Assembly (NCBI GenBank): GCA_000333855.2
Contig: CM007318.1
Location: 166,921 to 230,920, forward strand
Direction of reading: 5' to 3'
Source: Endotrypanum monterogeii
Taxonomy: Eukaryota > Euglenozoa > Kinetoplastea > Trypanosomatida > Trypanosomatidae
Length of the DNA stretch: 64,000 nucleotides
Below the pieces are notes generated by a model that was given only the letters and a program-made list of their open reading frames with translations, searched no databases and was not told where the DNA came from. Shown piece by piece: positions 21,113 through 31,000 of the stretch (within the stretch, counting starts at the first letter, position 1; the number at the start of each line of letters is the position of its first letter). The translations under genes and the position numbers were made by a program.

Positions 21113-21242
21113 CGAGTGGAAAGTGTGGGTCTTTTAAAAGAAAAAATTGCATAACATATATAAGCATACACAATCACACACAGAAGGAAACCGAGAAAGA
21201 AAAAAGCAAGAAATATACAAGAAAGAAGAAGGACAGGTCAAC

Positions 21243-23855
21243 ATGGCGAACGTTACCGAACTTCTTATGGCTCTGGGAAACCCGGAGCCGTCCATCCGGG
21301 TACCTGCCGAGACAGCGGTGAACAGTGCGAAAGAAAGCGACCTTGCTACCTTTATGACGACAATGCTGCAAGAATTTCGTGACGAAAGCAAGCCCACCTT
21401 TGCTCGAAATATGGCGGGAACACTGCTCAAGAATGCAGTGGCGCCATCCCTTCGCGAGGTGGCTGCAAGACACGCGCTGGAGGAGAGGTGGCGATCCCTG
21501 CCAGCAAACGTGCGGCAACAGGTCAAGAATGAGGTGCTGGGTACTCTCGGCAGTCCCAATCGGGACGTGCGCACAGTTGCCGCCAACATCATTGGTAGCC
21601 TGGCCCGCAGCGAGCTGCCTTCCGGGGAGTGGCCAGAGCTGATGGGCATTCTTGTCGGTGCAGCTCAGTCCTCCTCTGAGCAGCACCAGGAAGCGGCGCT
21701 CACCGCCATCGGTTACGTCTGTGAAGAAGGCAGAGACCACGAGGAGGTTGAGGATGCCCTTAAACCGAGCACGACAGATGTACTCTCGGTCATTGTACAG
21801 TGCATGGCTAGCACCAACGAAGATGTGAAGTTCAGCGCCACGAATGCCCTGTGTAATGCGATGGAATACATTCACGACAACATGGACGTCCCGGAGCAAC
21901 GCAGCTACCTTGTGACAGCTCTCTGTGAGACGGCCAAATCGTGCACCACGGTGCGCACACGAGAACGCGCTATGGAGAGCTTGGTGAAGGTGGCGGAGCT
22001 GTACTACTCAACGCTGCCGGATTACATAGTGCGACTCCACGAAATCACCACAAACGCCATCTTCCACGACGAGGAGGCGGTGGGACTGCAGGCGATTCAG
22101 TTTTGGATCTCGATCTGCGAGGTGGAGCGGGACATGAGGGAGGGCGGTGACACGCAGTCGTGCCTCAACTATAGCATGCAGGGATTAACCTTCCTTGTAG
22201 ACATCTGCAAACAGATTCTCATCAGACAAGAAGAGGATCAAACGGAGGATGACTGGAACCTCTCGGTGGCCGGAGGCAAACTCTTGCAGAGCCTCGCGGA
22301 GGCCGTAGGCACCCCCATCCAGGGCCCTGTGATGGAGTTTGTGTACGCTAACATTAACAGCCCAGAGTGGCGCAAGCGTGAAGCATCCGTGATGGCATTT
22401 GGGTGTATCATCGGAGTCCAGGACTCAGCGGCACAGGAGGCCATCCAGGATACGGTAGCGCAAGCAGTCCCAGGCCTCATGGAGTACCTTAGGGACTCGA
22501 ATGAAATGGTGACGGACACGAGTGCATGGGTGTTGGCGCTTGTGTGCGAAGGCTTCGTCGACATTTTCCTGCAGACCCCCGACTTGCTGCAGCGCCTAAT
22601 GAACGATGTAGGGCCGATGATCGGTGGCGACAACGCACGCATGGGTGTTCGTGCGTGCCACATCATCAACAACATCGCCCTTGCGTACGAGGAGGAGGAG
22701 GACCAGAAAACCAACGAGATCTCGCGCTACTATGGCGACTTGATTGTGGTTCTGCTGCACGCCATCGACCACGGTGCGACAAACGACTTGAAGAGTGCTG
22801 CTCAGGAAACCCTCAATGCCCTTGTAGACGCAGCCGCCAATGACTGCTGCAGTGCCTACCTGGTGCAGCTGCCCCAAGAACTTTTATCGCGCATGGGCCC
22901 TCAGCTTAATTTGCTACGGCAGTCCAGCGGCGACAACATGGAAGCCGAATCAATGATGGGACTGCTCTGTGGTGCGCTGTCAGCCCTTGCACGCAAGCTG
23001 GGCCAGAGCTTTATGCCCTACCTGGACGCCTCGATGCAGGCTCTTATTCAAGTGATCGAGCTGCCCACCGACTATGTGCAGCAGGAGGCATTGGTGGCTA
23101 TCGGCAGCATCGCCTACGTTGCCAAGGAGCAGCTGGAGCCATACCTGGCAAAGATTATCCCGCACGTGCTGAAGTACCTGCAGGCCTTCGACGAGCCAGA
23201 CAGCATCTACGGTGTCGTGGCTGCCGTGGGTGACCTCAGCCTCTCTTGTCGCCTCTCCCTGCTCCCCTTCGAGTCCGATATCATGAACACTCTCTATGTT
23301 AACCTCACAAACACCGAGGTGGACCGGGAACTCAAGTGCTCCTTTCTAAGCTGCTTCAGCGACTTCATTCTCAACGTACTGGGTAGTGAACGCTTTAAGC
23401 CTTACATGACCGCGCTGCTGCCGTTGGTAGACCAACTCTTCCGCGCCAGTTGCGAGATCGACATTCGCGGCGACCCAGACGGTGAAGAATACGTGATGAA
23501 CCTGTGGGAGACGACAGCTTCGTTCTACTCCTCCATCACACAGTGCTTCAAGAGCAGCGATGTTGATGCCCTGGCGCCGTACCTGGCGAACATGTTGAGC
23601 TTTGCACTTCACACAGCCACCAACTCGGGTGAGTTCGAGGAAACGCAGATGGCTGCACTTATGGTCATCGGCGACATGGCATCCGTGCTTCGCCAAGCAC
23701 CGAATCCGCAGATGCGAGCGCAAGCGAAGCAGGCGCTGCTGGCAGAAGCCGTAGACGGGGTTATTAACCAAGCACTGAGTAGTAGCACATCGGAAGACAA
23801 CAAAAAACAGATCAATTGGATACGGACTCAGCTGCATCACCTCCAGCGCTCATGA
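21243..23855 (+). CDS. KPNB1: Importin subunit beta-1 (karyopherin beta)
   Basis: 870 residues, very close to the 860-880 typical of importin beta-1. The whole protein is HEAT-type helical repeats. Family-specific stretches include LGNPEPSIRVPAET at the N-terminus, the importin-beta N-terminal (Ran-binding) region with FARNMAGTLLKNAV, and WRKREASVMAFGCI, which matches the strongly conserved WRxRxAxVMAFGCI signature. An acidic loop, YEEEEDQKTNE, sits near residue 482, where importin beta has its acidic loop for Ran and cargo. It carries importin-alpha/NLS cargo through nuclear pores and is released by RanGTP. The frame is open upstream to 21147, but that part has no ATG, is Lys/Glu-rich, and follows the predicted acceptor, so MANVTELL at 21243 is taken as the start. 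Confidence 0.95.
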   Translation: MANVTELLMALGNPEPSIRVPAETAVNSAKESDLATFMTTMLQEFRDESKPTFARNMAGTLLKNAVAPSLREVAARHALEERWRSLPANVRQQVKNEVLGTLGSPNRDVRTVAANIIGSLARSELPSGEWPELMGILVGAAQSSSEQHQEAALTAIGYVCEEGRDHEEVEDALKPSTTDVLSVIVQCMASTNEDVKFSATNALCNAMEYIHDNMDVPEQRSYLVTALCETAKSCTTVRTRERAMESLVKVAELYYSTLPDYIVRLHEITTNAIFHDEEAVGLQAIQFWISICEVERDMREGGDTQSCLNYSMQGLTFLVDICKQILIRQEEDQTEDDWNLSVAGGKLLQSLAEAVGTPIQGPVMEFVYANINSPEWRKREASVMAFGCIIGVQDSAAQEAIQDTVAQAVPGLMEYLRDSNEMVTDTSAWVLALVCEGFVDIFLQTPDLLQRLMNDVGPMIGGDNARMGVRACHIINNIALAYEEEEDQKTNEISRYYGDLIVVLLHAIDHGATNDLKSAAQETLNALVDAAANDCCSAYLVQLPQELLSRMGPQLNLLRQSSGDNMEAESMMGLLCGALSALARKLGQSFMPYLDASMQALIQVIELPTDYVQQEALVAIGSIAYVAKEQLEPYLAKIIPHVLKYLQAFDEPDSIYGVVAAVGDLSLSCRLSLLPFESDIMNTLYVNLTNTEVDRELKCSFLSCFSDFILNVLGSERFKPYMTALLPLVDQLFRASCEIDIRGDPDGEEYVMNLWETTASFYSSITQCFKSSDVDALAPYLANMLSFALHTATNSGEFEETQMAALMVIGDMASVLRQAPNPQMRAQAKQALLAEAVDGVINQALSSSTSEDNKKQINWIRTQLHHLQRS

Positions 23856-25261
23856 TTTGCCTCGACAGAAGAAACAAAAATAAAAAGAAAGGGAACTCTT
23901 TGCTCTGCACATATCACACACTGTGTGTGTGTGGAGGGGGGGGAGAAGGAGAGGCGGGGAGGAGGCATGCCGTCGACACCTTTGCCTCGCGTATACACAG
24001 GGACCGACAGAGTATGTCTCGATACCGGCAAGTCATCATCACCCATGCGTGTGTGTATGTGTCTGTCTGTCTCCGTCCCTCTCTCCTTGTCCCCCATAAT
24101 ATGCCCATGTGTGTATCTGAGCTTTCTCTGAAGGCAAGAAACCGCCCCCTTAACACGAGGGGTCCAACGAAGCCAATAAGCTAAGAGGGAGTCTGAGACA
24201 CCCATTAAGTCGCTCGTTTTTTTTTTTTCGTTGTGTGTGTGTGTGTGTGTGTATCTGTCTGTTGGGTATAGAAGTGTGTATGTGTGAATGCATCACGGCG
24301 ACAATGTTTTTGTTTTTTTTTCAATCTGTATGAGGCGTGCACTTGCATATCGCTAAACAGGCAAAGAAAAAAAGGTGGTACCCGCACCCAAAGCGTGGGC
24401 AATGTCAGGCGTATATTTGTAGATGGGCTGGGGGAAGACAAGAAAAGATGGGGTTAGGAACCTTTATTGACCCTTTGAGCTCTGTTTGCGTCCCTCCACT
24501 TCTCCTCCTTTTTTGGATGCGGCAACCGCACTTTCTCCGCTATTCACAGCGCATCTGTGAGGTTGAGGAGAGGTGGCGCGGAACAACAGCGAACATCTAG
24601 ATGCCAGTGAGCACACTTCACGAATTTTTCCCTGTATCACGACGCTCAGCTGCATCAGTACATGCATCCACAACTCATTGATGCACAGATCCCCGAACTA
24701 CGCTGTACTATAGAAAACAGGTACCGCTGGTCTTGAGCACCACGAAAGAATACACATACTGTCTGCCCTTCCCCATCCCCGCCTCTCTCCTCTAAATTCA
24801 TTGTGCCGTGTCTGGACAAACTTTTTTTTTTTTCATCGGTAGTGAAAAGAAGTTGAGCATTAGCTATCCTTTTCCCTTGGGTTTCTGGGCCGCTACTCTT
24901 GTGGTCATCAATCTCGTAGCGCTGCACGTCATCATCCGCCTTTCCTCGTGCGTGAAGAGGGGGGAAAGAGGGTGTGTGAGCACAGGCCGCTTTTGATCCT
25001 GTGCGTACGACTCTTTGAGAGGTGACGAGTTGCTCGCTCGCTGCCTTCGACCGAGCGGCGCTACGGCGTGGAGGGGTATCGCTGTGGTGTATTCAGTGCA
25101 GGCTGCTCGACCCGAGCCGGTGCAGTACAACACATCCCTACCATCATTGAACAGCACTGCCCCAGCACACGCACACGTGAAATTAACTAGTAAATATATA
25201 TTTACTGGAACCCCTCTCCACCTCAACGTCCAACTCCAAATTAAATTAAAAAAAAAAAGAA
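23856..25261. other. Intergenic spacer (1.4 kb)
   Basis: No gene supported. It contains a G-run near 23936-23943, (GT)n at about 24232-24252 after a poly-T, and several T-runs (about 24308-24321, 24821-24832). It ends with an A-rich stretch directly before the next start codon. No clear pyrimidine-tract-plus-AG acceptor stands out for the next gene; 25148-25155 and sites near 25010 are weak candidates. Confidence 0.6.
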
Positions 25262-26029
25262 ATGGATGTGATACCGCCCGAATATGACCCGGTGACGAGG
25301 GAGCGCGTGTACCGACAAGAGTGGCTGGAGTACTTCTACTACATCGGTTTTGATACAGCGATGCGGGACTACCCAGCAGAATATCGTGCCCTCTTCCCTC
25401 GCGGTCACAACAAACCGCCTGCTATGCCGCCCCCTCCGCCCGTGGGGGGTACGACGTCTCAGACGGCGCACACCTCCGCGGCCGAGGCAAATCTTTTCAT
25501 CGCCGATGATGACGACGAAAAGATGAATGGAAATGGGAGTGACTCCGACGAAAGCTGGTCTTCACTTATCTCCTCTTCGTCTTCCTCCGCGTCCTCGACC
25601 CCGCGCGGTACTGCCAGTGGAGACGCGCGGGCCGAAAAGGCCGAGCGAACGGCTCGCGATGAACGCAGTAGTCGCCGGCAGACCTCCAGCCGTCACGGCG
25701 ACCGTCACCACTCAAGTCGACGTCACCGCGACCGAGATAGTGATGAGCGCCGGCGCCGACACCGCAATGACGACGACGAAAGACGACACCGGCACCGACA
25801 CCACAGCTCACGGGGAAGCGACCACCACCACACCAGCAGCGGCGGCACTAGTCGCCGCCGGAAGCGCTCAGATGACCGTGATGACCGACGCTCCTCACGC
25901 ACGCACGCCAGCGAGGAAAGCAGCCGCCGCTATCGCCGAGAAGCAGCGAGCAGCAGCTCACGTAGTCATGCGTATGACGAACGTCGTGAAGATGCTTTGC
26001 GCCGCCGAGAAAACGCATATCGCCGATAG
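25262..26029 (+). CDS. Arg/Ser/Asp-rich (RS-like) protein, function unknown
   Basis: 255 residues. Residues 1-50 look folded and start MDVIPPEYDPVTRERVYRQ, followed by EWLEYFYYIGFDTAM and a YPAEYRALFP stretch. A PPPPPPV run follows, then an acidic segment (DDDDEK...). Residues 125-255 are made almost wholly of Arg, Ser, Asp, Glu and His, with many RS, RD and RH pairs. This composition is known from splicing-related SR and RD proteins in other eukaryotes, so a nuclear RNA-processing role is a reasonable guess, but there is no RRM or other RNA-binding domain. The ATG at 25262 sits right after an A11 run. Base use in the C-terminal half is repetitive, so a second frame (25527-26195) is also open, but it lacks protein-like features. 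Confidence 0.75.
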   Translation: MDVIPPEYDPVTRERVYRQEWLEYFYYIGFDTAMRDYPAEYRALFPRGHNKPPAMPPPPPVGGTTSQTAHTSAAEANLFIADDDDEKMNGNGSDSDESWSSLISSSSSSASSTPRGTASGDARAEKAERTARDERSSRRQTSSRHGDRHHSSRRHRDRDSDERRRRHRNDDDERRHRHRHHSSRGSDHHHTSSGGTSRRRKRSDDRDDRRSSRTHASEESSRRYRREAASSSSRSHAYDERREDALRRRENAYRR

Positions 26030-26878
26030 CGACCTCTGTGCGTGGAGCCTTTCTACCTCCGCCCGATGCAGCGCACCCTCTGTGGTAGCATTCGAAGTCA
26101 CCCATATTCAGTCAAATATATATATATATATTAATAATAATGAGGTGGAAGTCGGAAAACGACATTTGAGAAACTATAGGAAGCACACGCAGTGATCTGA
26201 TGGTATTTTGGAGGTGGTTGAGTGGGATGGGGGGAGCTTCCGTCGGCTGCAACTCTCTCGATCTAACACGCATACACAGATAGAGAGAGAGAGAGAGAGA
26301 CGGGGACAAGCGAAAGGACCTGTGAACTACCTCGCGTATGTGAGCGTGTGCTCACCCTCACGAGTGATTGAGGAAGAGCAGCACTCTCCCCTCCCTTCCC
26401 TTCTCTATTTTCACTGCCTCACTTATCGCTCCTTCCTCCTCCCCCGCCCCCTCCCACTGTGTTCATAACGTTTTGTCACAACGAAACACCGTGGGCATTT
26501 GCAAATGCCCATCTGTTGTGAGCACACGAACAAAAACTGTGTTTGCCCAGAGTGATGCGAGTTAATATGTACGGAATATTTTTTTTTTGATTTCTATTCA
26601 AGCCTCGGTGTGTGCTGGTATTGTCATTGCTGTTCGTCGCTCGTGGCCAGGGAGTGTCTTAATCAGTCGGTATACCACACCCATATCACCTCACAAGCCA
26701 TCTCACACACGCAACAGGGTGTGTGATAAAATATTCCTGCAGGCACATCACCTCTTCTTTGTTGCCTTTCTCGACTACCACCCCCACCCATCCCCTCACA
26801 GTGCACTCGACATCGTATCTATCCCTCTATACACAACTAAACCCCTCACCACCTTTGCCCCCCTTTTTTCTTCTTTAC
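26030..26878. other. Intergenic spacer (0.85 kb)
   Basis: No gene supported. It has a TA run with TTAATAATAA at 26117-26140, (GA)n at about 26281-26300, a C/T-rich stretch at 26386-26458, and a short inverted repeat (GGGCATTTGCAAATGCCC) at about 26491-26508. It ends with the leader of the next gene. Confidence 0.65.
26579..26602 (+). promoter_or_regulatory. Predicted spliced-leader acceptor for the 1373-residue protein gene
   Basis: A T10 run continues into a pyrimidine-rich segment ending CAAG, AG at 26601-26602. The first ATG downstream is at 26879, which sets the start. A second pyrimidine run at 26859-26876 abuts that ATG; if its first downstream AG (in the GGAAAG at about 26889-26894) were used, translation would instead begin at the ATG at 26954. 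Confidence 0.45.
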
Positions 26879-29800
26879 ATGTCTCATTGGAAAGAACGAG
26901 ATTCGTCTCCGTTTGATTTTCTAGAAACGCCTCCCCCATCGGCGCAGTGCAGCATGAATGACCACCAGCACCTGGATGACGTGCACCCCAGGCTTCTGAG
27001 TAGAAATGCTGACATAGGGCACGAAGTGAACCTATCCCACAAGTACCAAGGCAGCAGCAGGCGATCGTGGAGTGGTAGCGATCACTGCGTTTGGGGAGGG
27101 TGCAATGGTGGGGTGGGCACCACGCCCTCGCTACCTCTTCGTCCATCAAGCACGTCGAAGGGTGATTACATTTCTCGTGAGGCAGTCAGCGCACCACGTT
27201 CACCTCATTTAAACCTCTCAACGATTTCCGCCTATCCTGCACACGCCTCCGCCTCCACACCAGATACACTGGAAATGTCAAGGGCAAGTCTTCCCGACGT
27301 TTTTCCACGAAAAGCCTTCTACGATGGGCCCTCCATGCACGACAGCATCCCAGCGCTGCCGACGCAATTGAACAGCGCAGCAGCTCCGTCGCTGCCCCAC
27401 ACCCCCGCCACGGCGCAGTCGGTAATGATACCACAGTGGAGTGGCTTCCGGGATTTGAGCACACTGTGTGGTGCACGTGACACGGCAGAATCGAAAACAA
27501 AAATGAAAAACAAAGCGAATCAGTCCATGATTCGCGGCACGCGTATGCAGAAAACGAAGGCAAATGGGCTGCCCTCTACGGCAGCTGTGCATTCAGCTAG
27601 TGCGCTTCAGCGCAAGGTGGAAGTTTGCTCGAGCCCCAATGATGCATCGCAACGACCCGCCGCTGCACATATCACATTGTACGCACCTGGGGCATCAGCA
27701 CTTGGGGATGCCACTAATACGTCTTCCAAACCCAAAGCACGACGCTCCGCCACGCTGAAGCCACGCGATCGCCCTGCTCCCCCCTCCCATGACAACGTAG
27801 AGTGGACCTATAATGTGAACATCCCTAGCATAACCAATCTCACTCGCAGTTCAGGTAATCGTTCAACGCGACACCCCCACGCCTCCACTCGGGGAAAGGG
27901 GTGCAAAGTCCTCGGCCCCGCAGCAGACGTCGCTTTTCCGGCGCCTTCGACTACCTCGACAGGCAATGCCACCCACGAGCTACCACCACCGTCCCGAATG
28001 CGCGGCCTCCTTGAGGAGATTGTGAACAGCACCGATCGCCGTAGCCACGGTGAGGGTGACGCCAGCGTGGATGAAGTGTCGCCTCAGTCCACAAACCTGC
28101 GCGCATGCGGAGAAAAACTCACCTGCACTATCGCATCGCCGCTGATCCTTCAGCAGCCCATGGAAGGTGTTGGGGTCAGATCTGCAGACCCATTTGAAGC
28201 CGCCGTTCGTGCCGCTGGTGATCCACTGGCGCTGCGACACACCATTGACTATCTCATCTCCAAGGTGCACCGCCTGGAAAAGGATAACCAACGGCTGTGG
28301 TGGCAAACACACAGCTGGGATCCACACCGAGAGATCGAACGTCGTGAACTGCACCCCACCAGGCGACAGCCCCGTCCCTCTCAGGCGACTGCTCGCTCCG
28401 CCGATGGCACGTCGCCGACATGCCCGACGCAGGTGCGTCCCCAACGGAGTGGGTGTGGCGAAGGATCGGACGCAGCGGTGCATGACAGAACATTCCTACT
28501 CTCACCTCCGCACAACGGGCTGGTGTCGCACCCGTCGGCGGCACTGAACAAACCGATCGTATACCCTATCGAGCCGACTCGAATAGCGATGCGCCTGACC
28601 GCGCCGCGCGCCGAGGCAGGAGTTCAGTGCAGTCCAGCCAAGGGAGGTGCCACCGCAGCCTTTCTATGGACTCAACCACCAGCACTTGTCTCAACACCGA
28701 CGACGGTGGAGGCATCCAACGACACAGCCGACACGCAGCAGCATGTATTCCCTACACACAGGATGGAAGCAGACGAGCATTTTGGACTTGTCACACCACC
28801 AACATTCGCGCCCTTAAGTTTGGCGAACATGCGTCATCAAGCGCCGCATCGCCAGGGGCAAGGAACGAAAGGGGAAGACAACACAAATATCCTCGCAGCC
28901 ACGCCGATCCTGCCAATGGGGTTTACCGCTCAAAGCCTCGATAGTGCGCACTTGGCAGGCACGATAGCAACACACTCGGAGCCTGTAAGGCCAGTCTCAG
29001 CGCAGCAACAACCGCACCAAATCCTTAGCGCTCGCAGTCACTGTGCACACACTACAGAAACTATCCAGGCAAACGAGTGCTCAGGGTCATATGCCCGCCC
29101 CTTGACCCACAATAAGCAGGTGCAGACAGCCAGAATCCGCTCACCCCCTACCCACGAGACCGGAAGAGAAAGAGGAGGGATCACCCGCGAGACTTCCATG
29201 GCTTCCGCAACAGACCGCATAAGCTCGGCGCTATCTGCGGAGAGGACCGCGCTGATCGAGCTCCACACATCAGCTTCTTACACGCAGGAAACCGTGCGCC
29301 GTCTGCAAACGTACACAAATTCCCTCGAGGCGACCCGCCAGCAGCTACAACAACGGCTGTCGGGAATATTATCGAAGCCTTGCTCTCCCTCAGCACTGGC
29401 GCTGTCGGATATGCAGCCATCACCTAACCGCTCGCTTTCGCTGAGTCAGCCCCCCTTGTCATCGCCAGGCACTGGAACCCATTCCCTCCCACGCCCGTTC
29501 TTCAACTCCGAGTACGCCGACCCGGAGATCGACGCCACCCTTCACGACATCGATGAAATAGCGGCAGTGGAGACGGTCATCGTCGTAAAGGAGGATGGCG
29601 CTGGTACTGTTACGAAGCGCATGCTTGGCCCCACCACAACGCCTACCATCAGCTTTGCGACACATACCCTTTCGTGTAGCACCCCGCGTCCAGCCACTGC
29701 GGTCGACGAGAGCGCCGTATTCCGACGGCAAAGGCATTCGCCTCTCCACCGGGGCCCCACGAATTCTTCGCTGTGTCCTGCACTCCACTCGCAAAATACC

Positions 29801-31000
29801 TACACCCCCGAGAAGGAGCCACGAGCTTGTCGCATCAACTTTTCTCTGAACAGCGACAGCAGCACCCTCTACTATGAACCGGTGGTGGATCTAAGCAAAC
29901 CCGCACGATGCCTCTCGGCCAAGTCATCCAACCCCTCCGACCCCATCATCTACTCACCAGGTATCTTGCCGCCCACCTTCCCCCTCTCCACGTCGATGTC
30001 CACAGGGCCACCTGGGACAGACCGCTTTGCTGTACCGCCCATAGCGGCGGCCGAAGGTGACACGCATCAGCTATCATTGCCATCGCGCAGTCCCAAAACT
30101 GGGGCAGGAACAGCACCGCTGCTCTCTTCCTCCGGCATCACAATGAAAACCCGCCGCAGTCTCGACTCACCACGCTTTGCAGTGAGGGAGGCCACTGAGC
30201 TCCTGTCTGCTCAGCACCTCCGCGCTCTCAGTCAAAGCAGCAGCCACCGCAGCAGGTCCGACTCTGGGCAGAAAGTGTTAGAGAATCAGGAATCTCTCTC
30301 AACACCGGACGCCTCCCCGCCTGCGGTTCCGCAGGACTCGATGCGTCAATCGACGTCTCAGAGCTCAAACTCGATCGTACTCTCAAGCACAACCACAGAA
30401 TTTGCTGCCGCCACTGCACTAGATAATGACAGCGATGTCAAAGGGAAGCGAAGCATGACGAGGGCATTCCTAGACGAGGAGGAGGAAGCGGCAGCGGTGG
30501 CGGTGGCGGAGAGATCCTCCGCAGCGGTGCAACTGTCGGCACTGGAGGCTGACGACATGCCACCCGATGGCGCTGACAGTTTCCACTTCAACGAAGCGAC
30601 GCTGGAGGAATTGCCCTCACTGCAGCACCAACAACCCGTTTCCCAGCAGTTGATGTCACCCTCTCCTCCTCCAGAGGCCCTCACGGGCAACACGGCTCAC
30701 CAAAAACCTGAGGGCAACGTAGGCCTATCATTAAATTACATCGAAGCAACGCAGCTGAGCTTAGGCATTGATTCGACGACACCACGACGCAGTCTTGCAC
30801 CACCGCAGTACCACTCACCCATCGCATCATCGCGCACCGTCAGCACTCCAAAGAGTGACGACCCTTCCTCTCCCGCGGGTAGTACCCTCTCACTGAGTCT
30901 ATACTCATTTCCTTCAATGCTGTCAGAGAGGAACGTATACAATGCTTGTGACGATGACGAACGCGCGCCCGTACTCAAGGTAGTTTTGAGTCGACGGTAG
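26879..31000 (+). CDS. Large hypothetical protein, mostly disordered, with two coiled coils
   Basis: 1373 residues from the first ATG after the predicted acceptor; the frame is open upstream to 26723 but without an ATG. An internal start at 26954 is the alternative. I do not recognise the family. Composition is dominated by Ser, Thr, Pro, Ala and His. Two segments look like coiled coils: about residues 447-475 (YLISKVHRLEKDNQRL) and 779-831 (TYTNSLEATRQQLQQRL and before). Ala/Glu-rich stretches occur near residue 1200 (LDEEEEAAAVAVAE). No membrane segment or signal peptide is visible. Long disordered proteins with short coils are common among trypanosomatid cytoskeletal components, but that is only a possibility here. 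In-frame coding-like sequence follows the stop (see findings). Confidence 0.8.
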   Translation: MSHWKERDSSPFDFLETPPPSAQCSMNDHQHLDDVHPRLLSRNADIGHEVNLSHKYQGSSRRSWSGSDHCVWGGCNGGVGTTPSLPLRPSSTSKGDYISREAVSAPRSPHLNLSTISAYPAHASASTPDTLEMSRASLPDVFPRKAFYDGPSMHDSIPALPTQLNSAAAPSLPHTPATAQSVMIPQWSGFRDLSTLCGARDTAESKTKMKNKANQSMIRGTRMQKTKANGLPSTAAVHSASALQRKVEVCSSPNDASQRPAAAHITLYAPGASALGDATNTSSKPKARRSATLKPRDRPAPPSHDNVEWTYNVNIPSITNLTRSSGNRSTRHPHASTRGKGCKVLGPAADVAFPAPSTTSTGNATHELPPPSRMRGLLEEIVNSTDRRSHGEGDASVDEVSPQSTNLRACGEKLTCTIASPLILQQPMEGVGVRSADPFEAAVRAAGDPLALRHTIDYLISKVHRLEKDNQRLWWQTHSWDPHREIERRELHPTRRQPRPSQATARSADGTSPTCPTQVRPQRSGCGEGSDAAVHDRTFLLSPPHNGLVSHPSAALNKPIVYPIEPTRIAMRLTAPRAEAGVQCSPAKGGATAAFLWTQPPALVSTPTTVEASNDTADTQQHVFPTHRMEADEHFGLVTPPTFAPLSLANMRHQAPHRQGQGTKGEDNTNILAATPILPMGFTAQSLDSAHLAGTIATHSEPVRPVSAQQQPHQILSARSHCAHTTETIQANECSGSYARPLTHNKQVQTARIRSPPTHETGRERGGITRETSMASATDRISSALSAERTALIELHTSASYTQETVRRLQTYTNSLEATRQQLQQRLSGILSKPCSPSALALSDMQPSPNRSLSLSQPPLSSPGTGTHSLPRPFFNSEYADPEIDATLHDIDEIAAVETVIVVKEDGAGTVTKRMLGPTTTPTISFATHTLSCSTPRPATAVDESAVFRRQRHSPLHRGPTNSSLCPALHSQNTYTPEKEPRACRINFSLNSDSSTLYYEPVVDLSKPARCLSAKSSNPSDPIIYSPGILPPTFPLSTSMSTGPPGTDRFAVPPIAAAEGDTHQLSLPSRSPKTGAGTAPLLSSSGITMKTRRSLDSPRFAVREATELLSAQHLRALSQSSSHRSRSDSGQKVLENQESLSTPDASPPAVPQDSMRQSTSQSSNSIVLSSTTTEFAAATALDNDSDVKGKRSMTRAFLDEEEEAAAVAVAERSSAAVQLSALEADDMPPDGADSFHFNEATLEELPSLQHQQPVSQQLMSPSPPPEALTGNTAHQKPEGNVGLSLNYIEATQLSLGIDSTTPRRSLAPPQYHSPIASSRTVSTPKSDDPSSPAGSTLSLSLYSFPSMLSERNVYNACDDDERAPVLKVVLSRR

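Larger units (their letters stand above)
18102..21242. other. Intergenic spacer (3.1 kb) rich in microsatellites
   Basis: No gene supported. It holds (CA)n near 18111-18124, poly-T near 18208-18230, TA tracts at 19280-19299, 19481-19500 and about 19570-19586, a TATAGA-type repeat at about 19764-19800, (TA)n at 20525-20551 and several C- and G-runs. Stretches 18640-19110 and 20070-20320 are of ordinary composition but show no coding frame. The T. brucei-like absence of genes for 3 kb is compatible with a long channel 3' UTR. Confidence 0.65.

Noticed and set aside
21147..21242. In-frame N-terminal extension of importin beta by 32 codons.
   Set aside because: No ATG in the extension; it lies in an A-rich leader after a good acceptor, and known importin beta proteins start at the position of the ATG at 21243.
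26723..26878. Upstream extension of the 1373-residue protein beginning at a GTG.
   Set aside because: Non-ATG start and UTR-like sequence; the first ATG after the acceptor is 26879.
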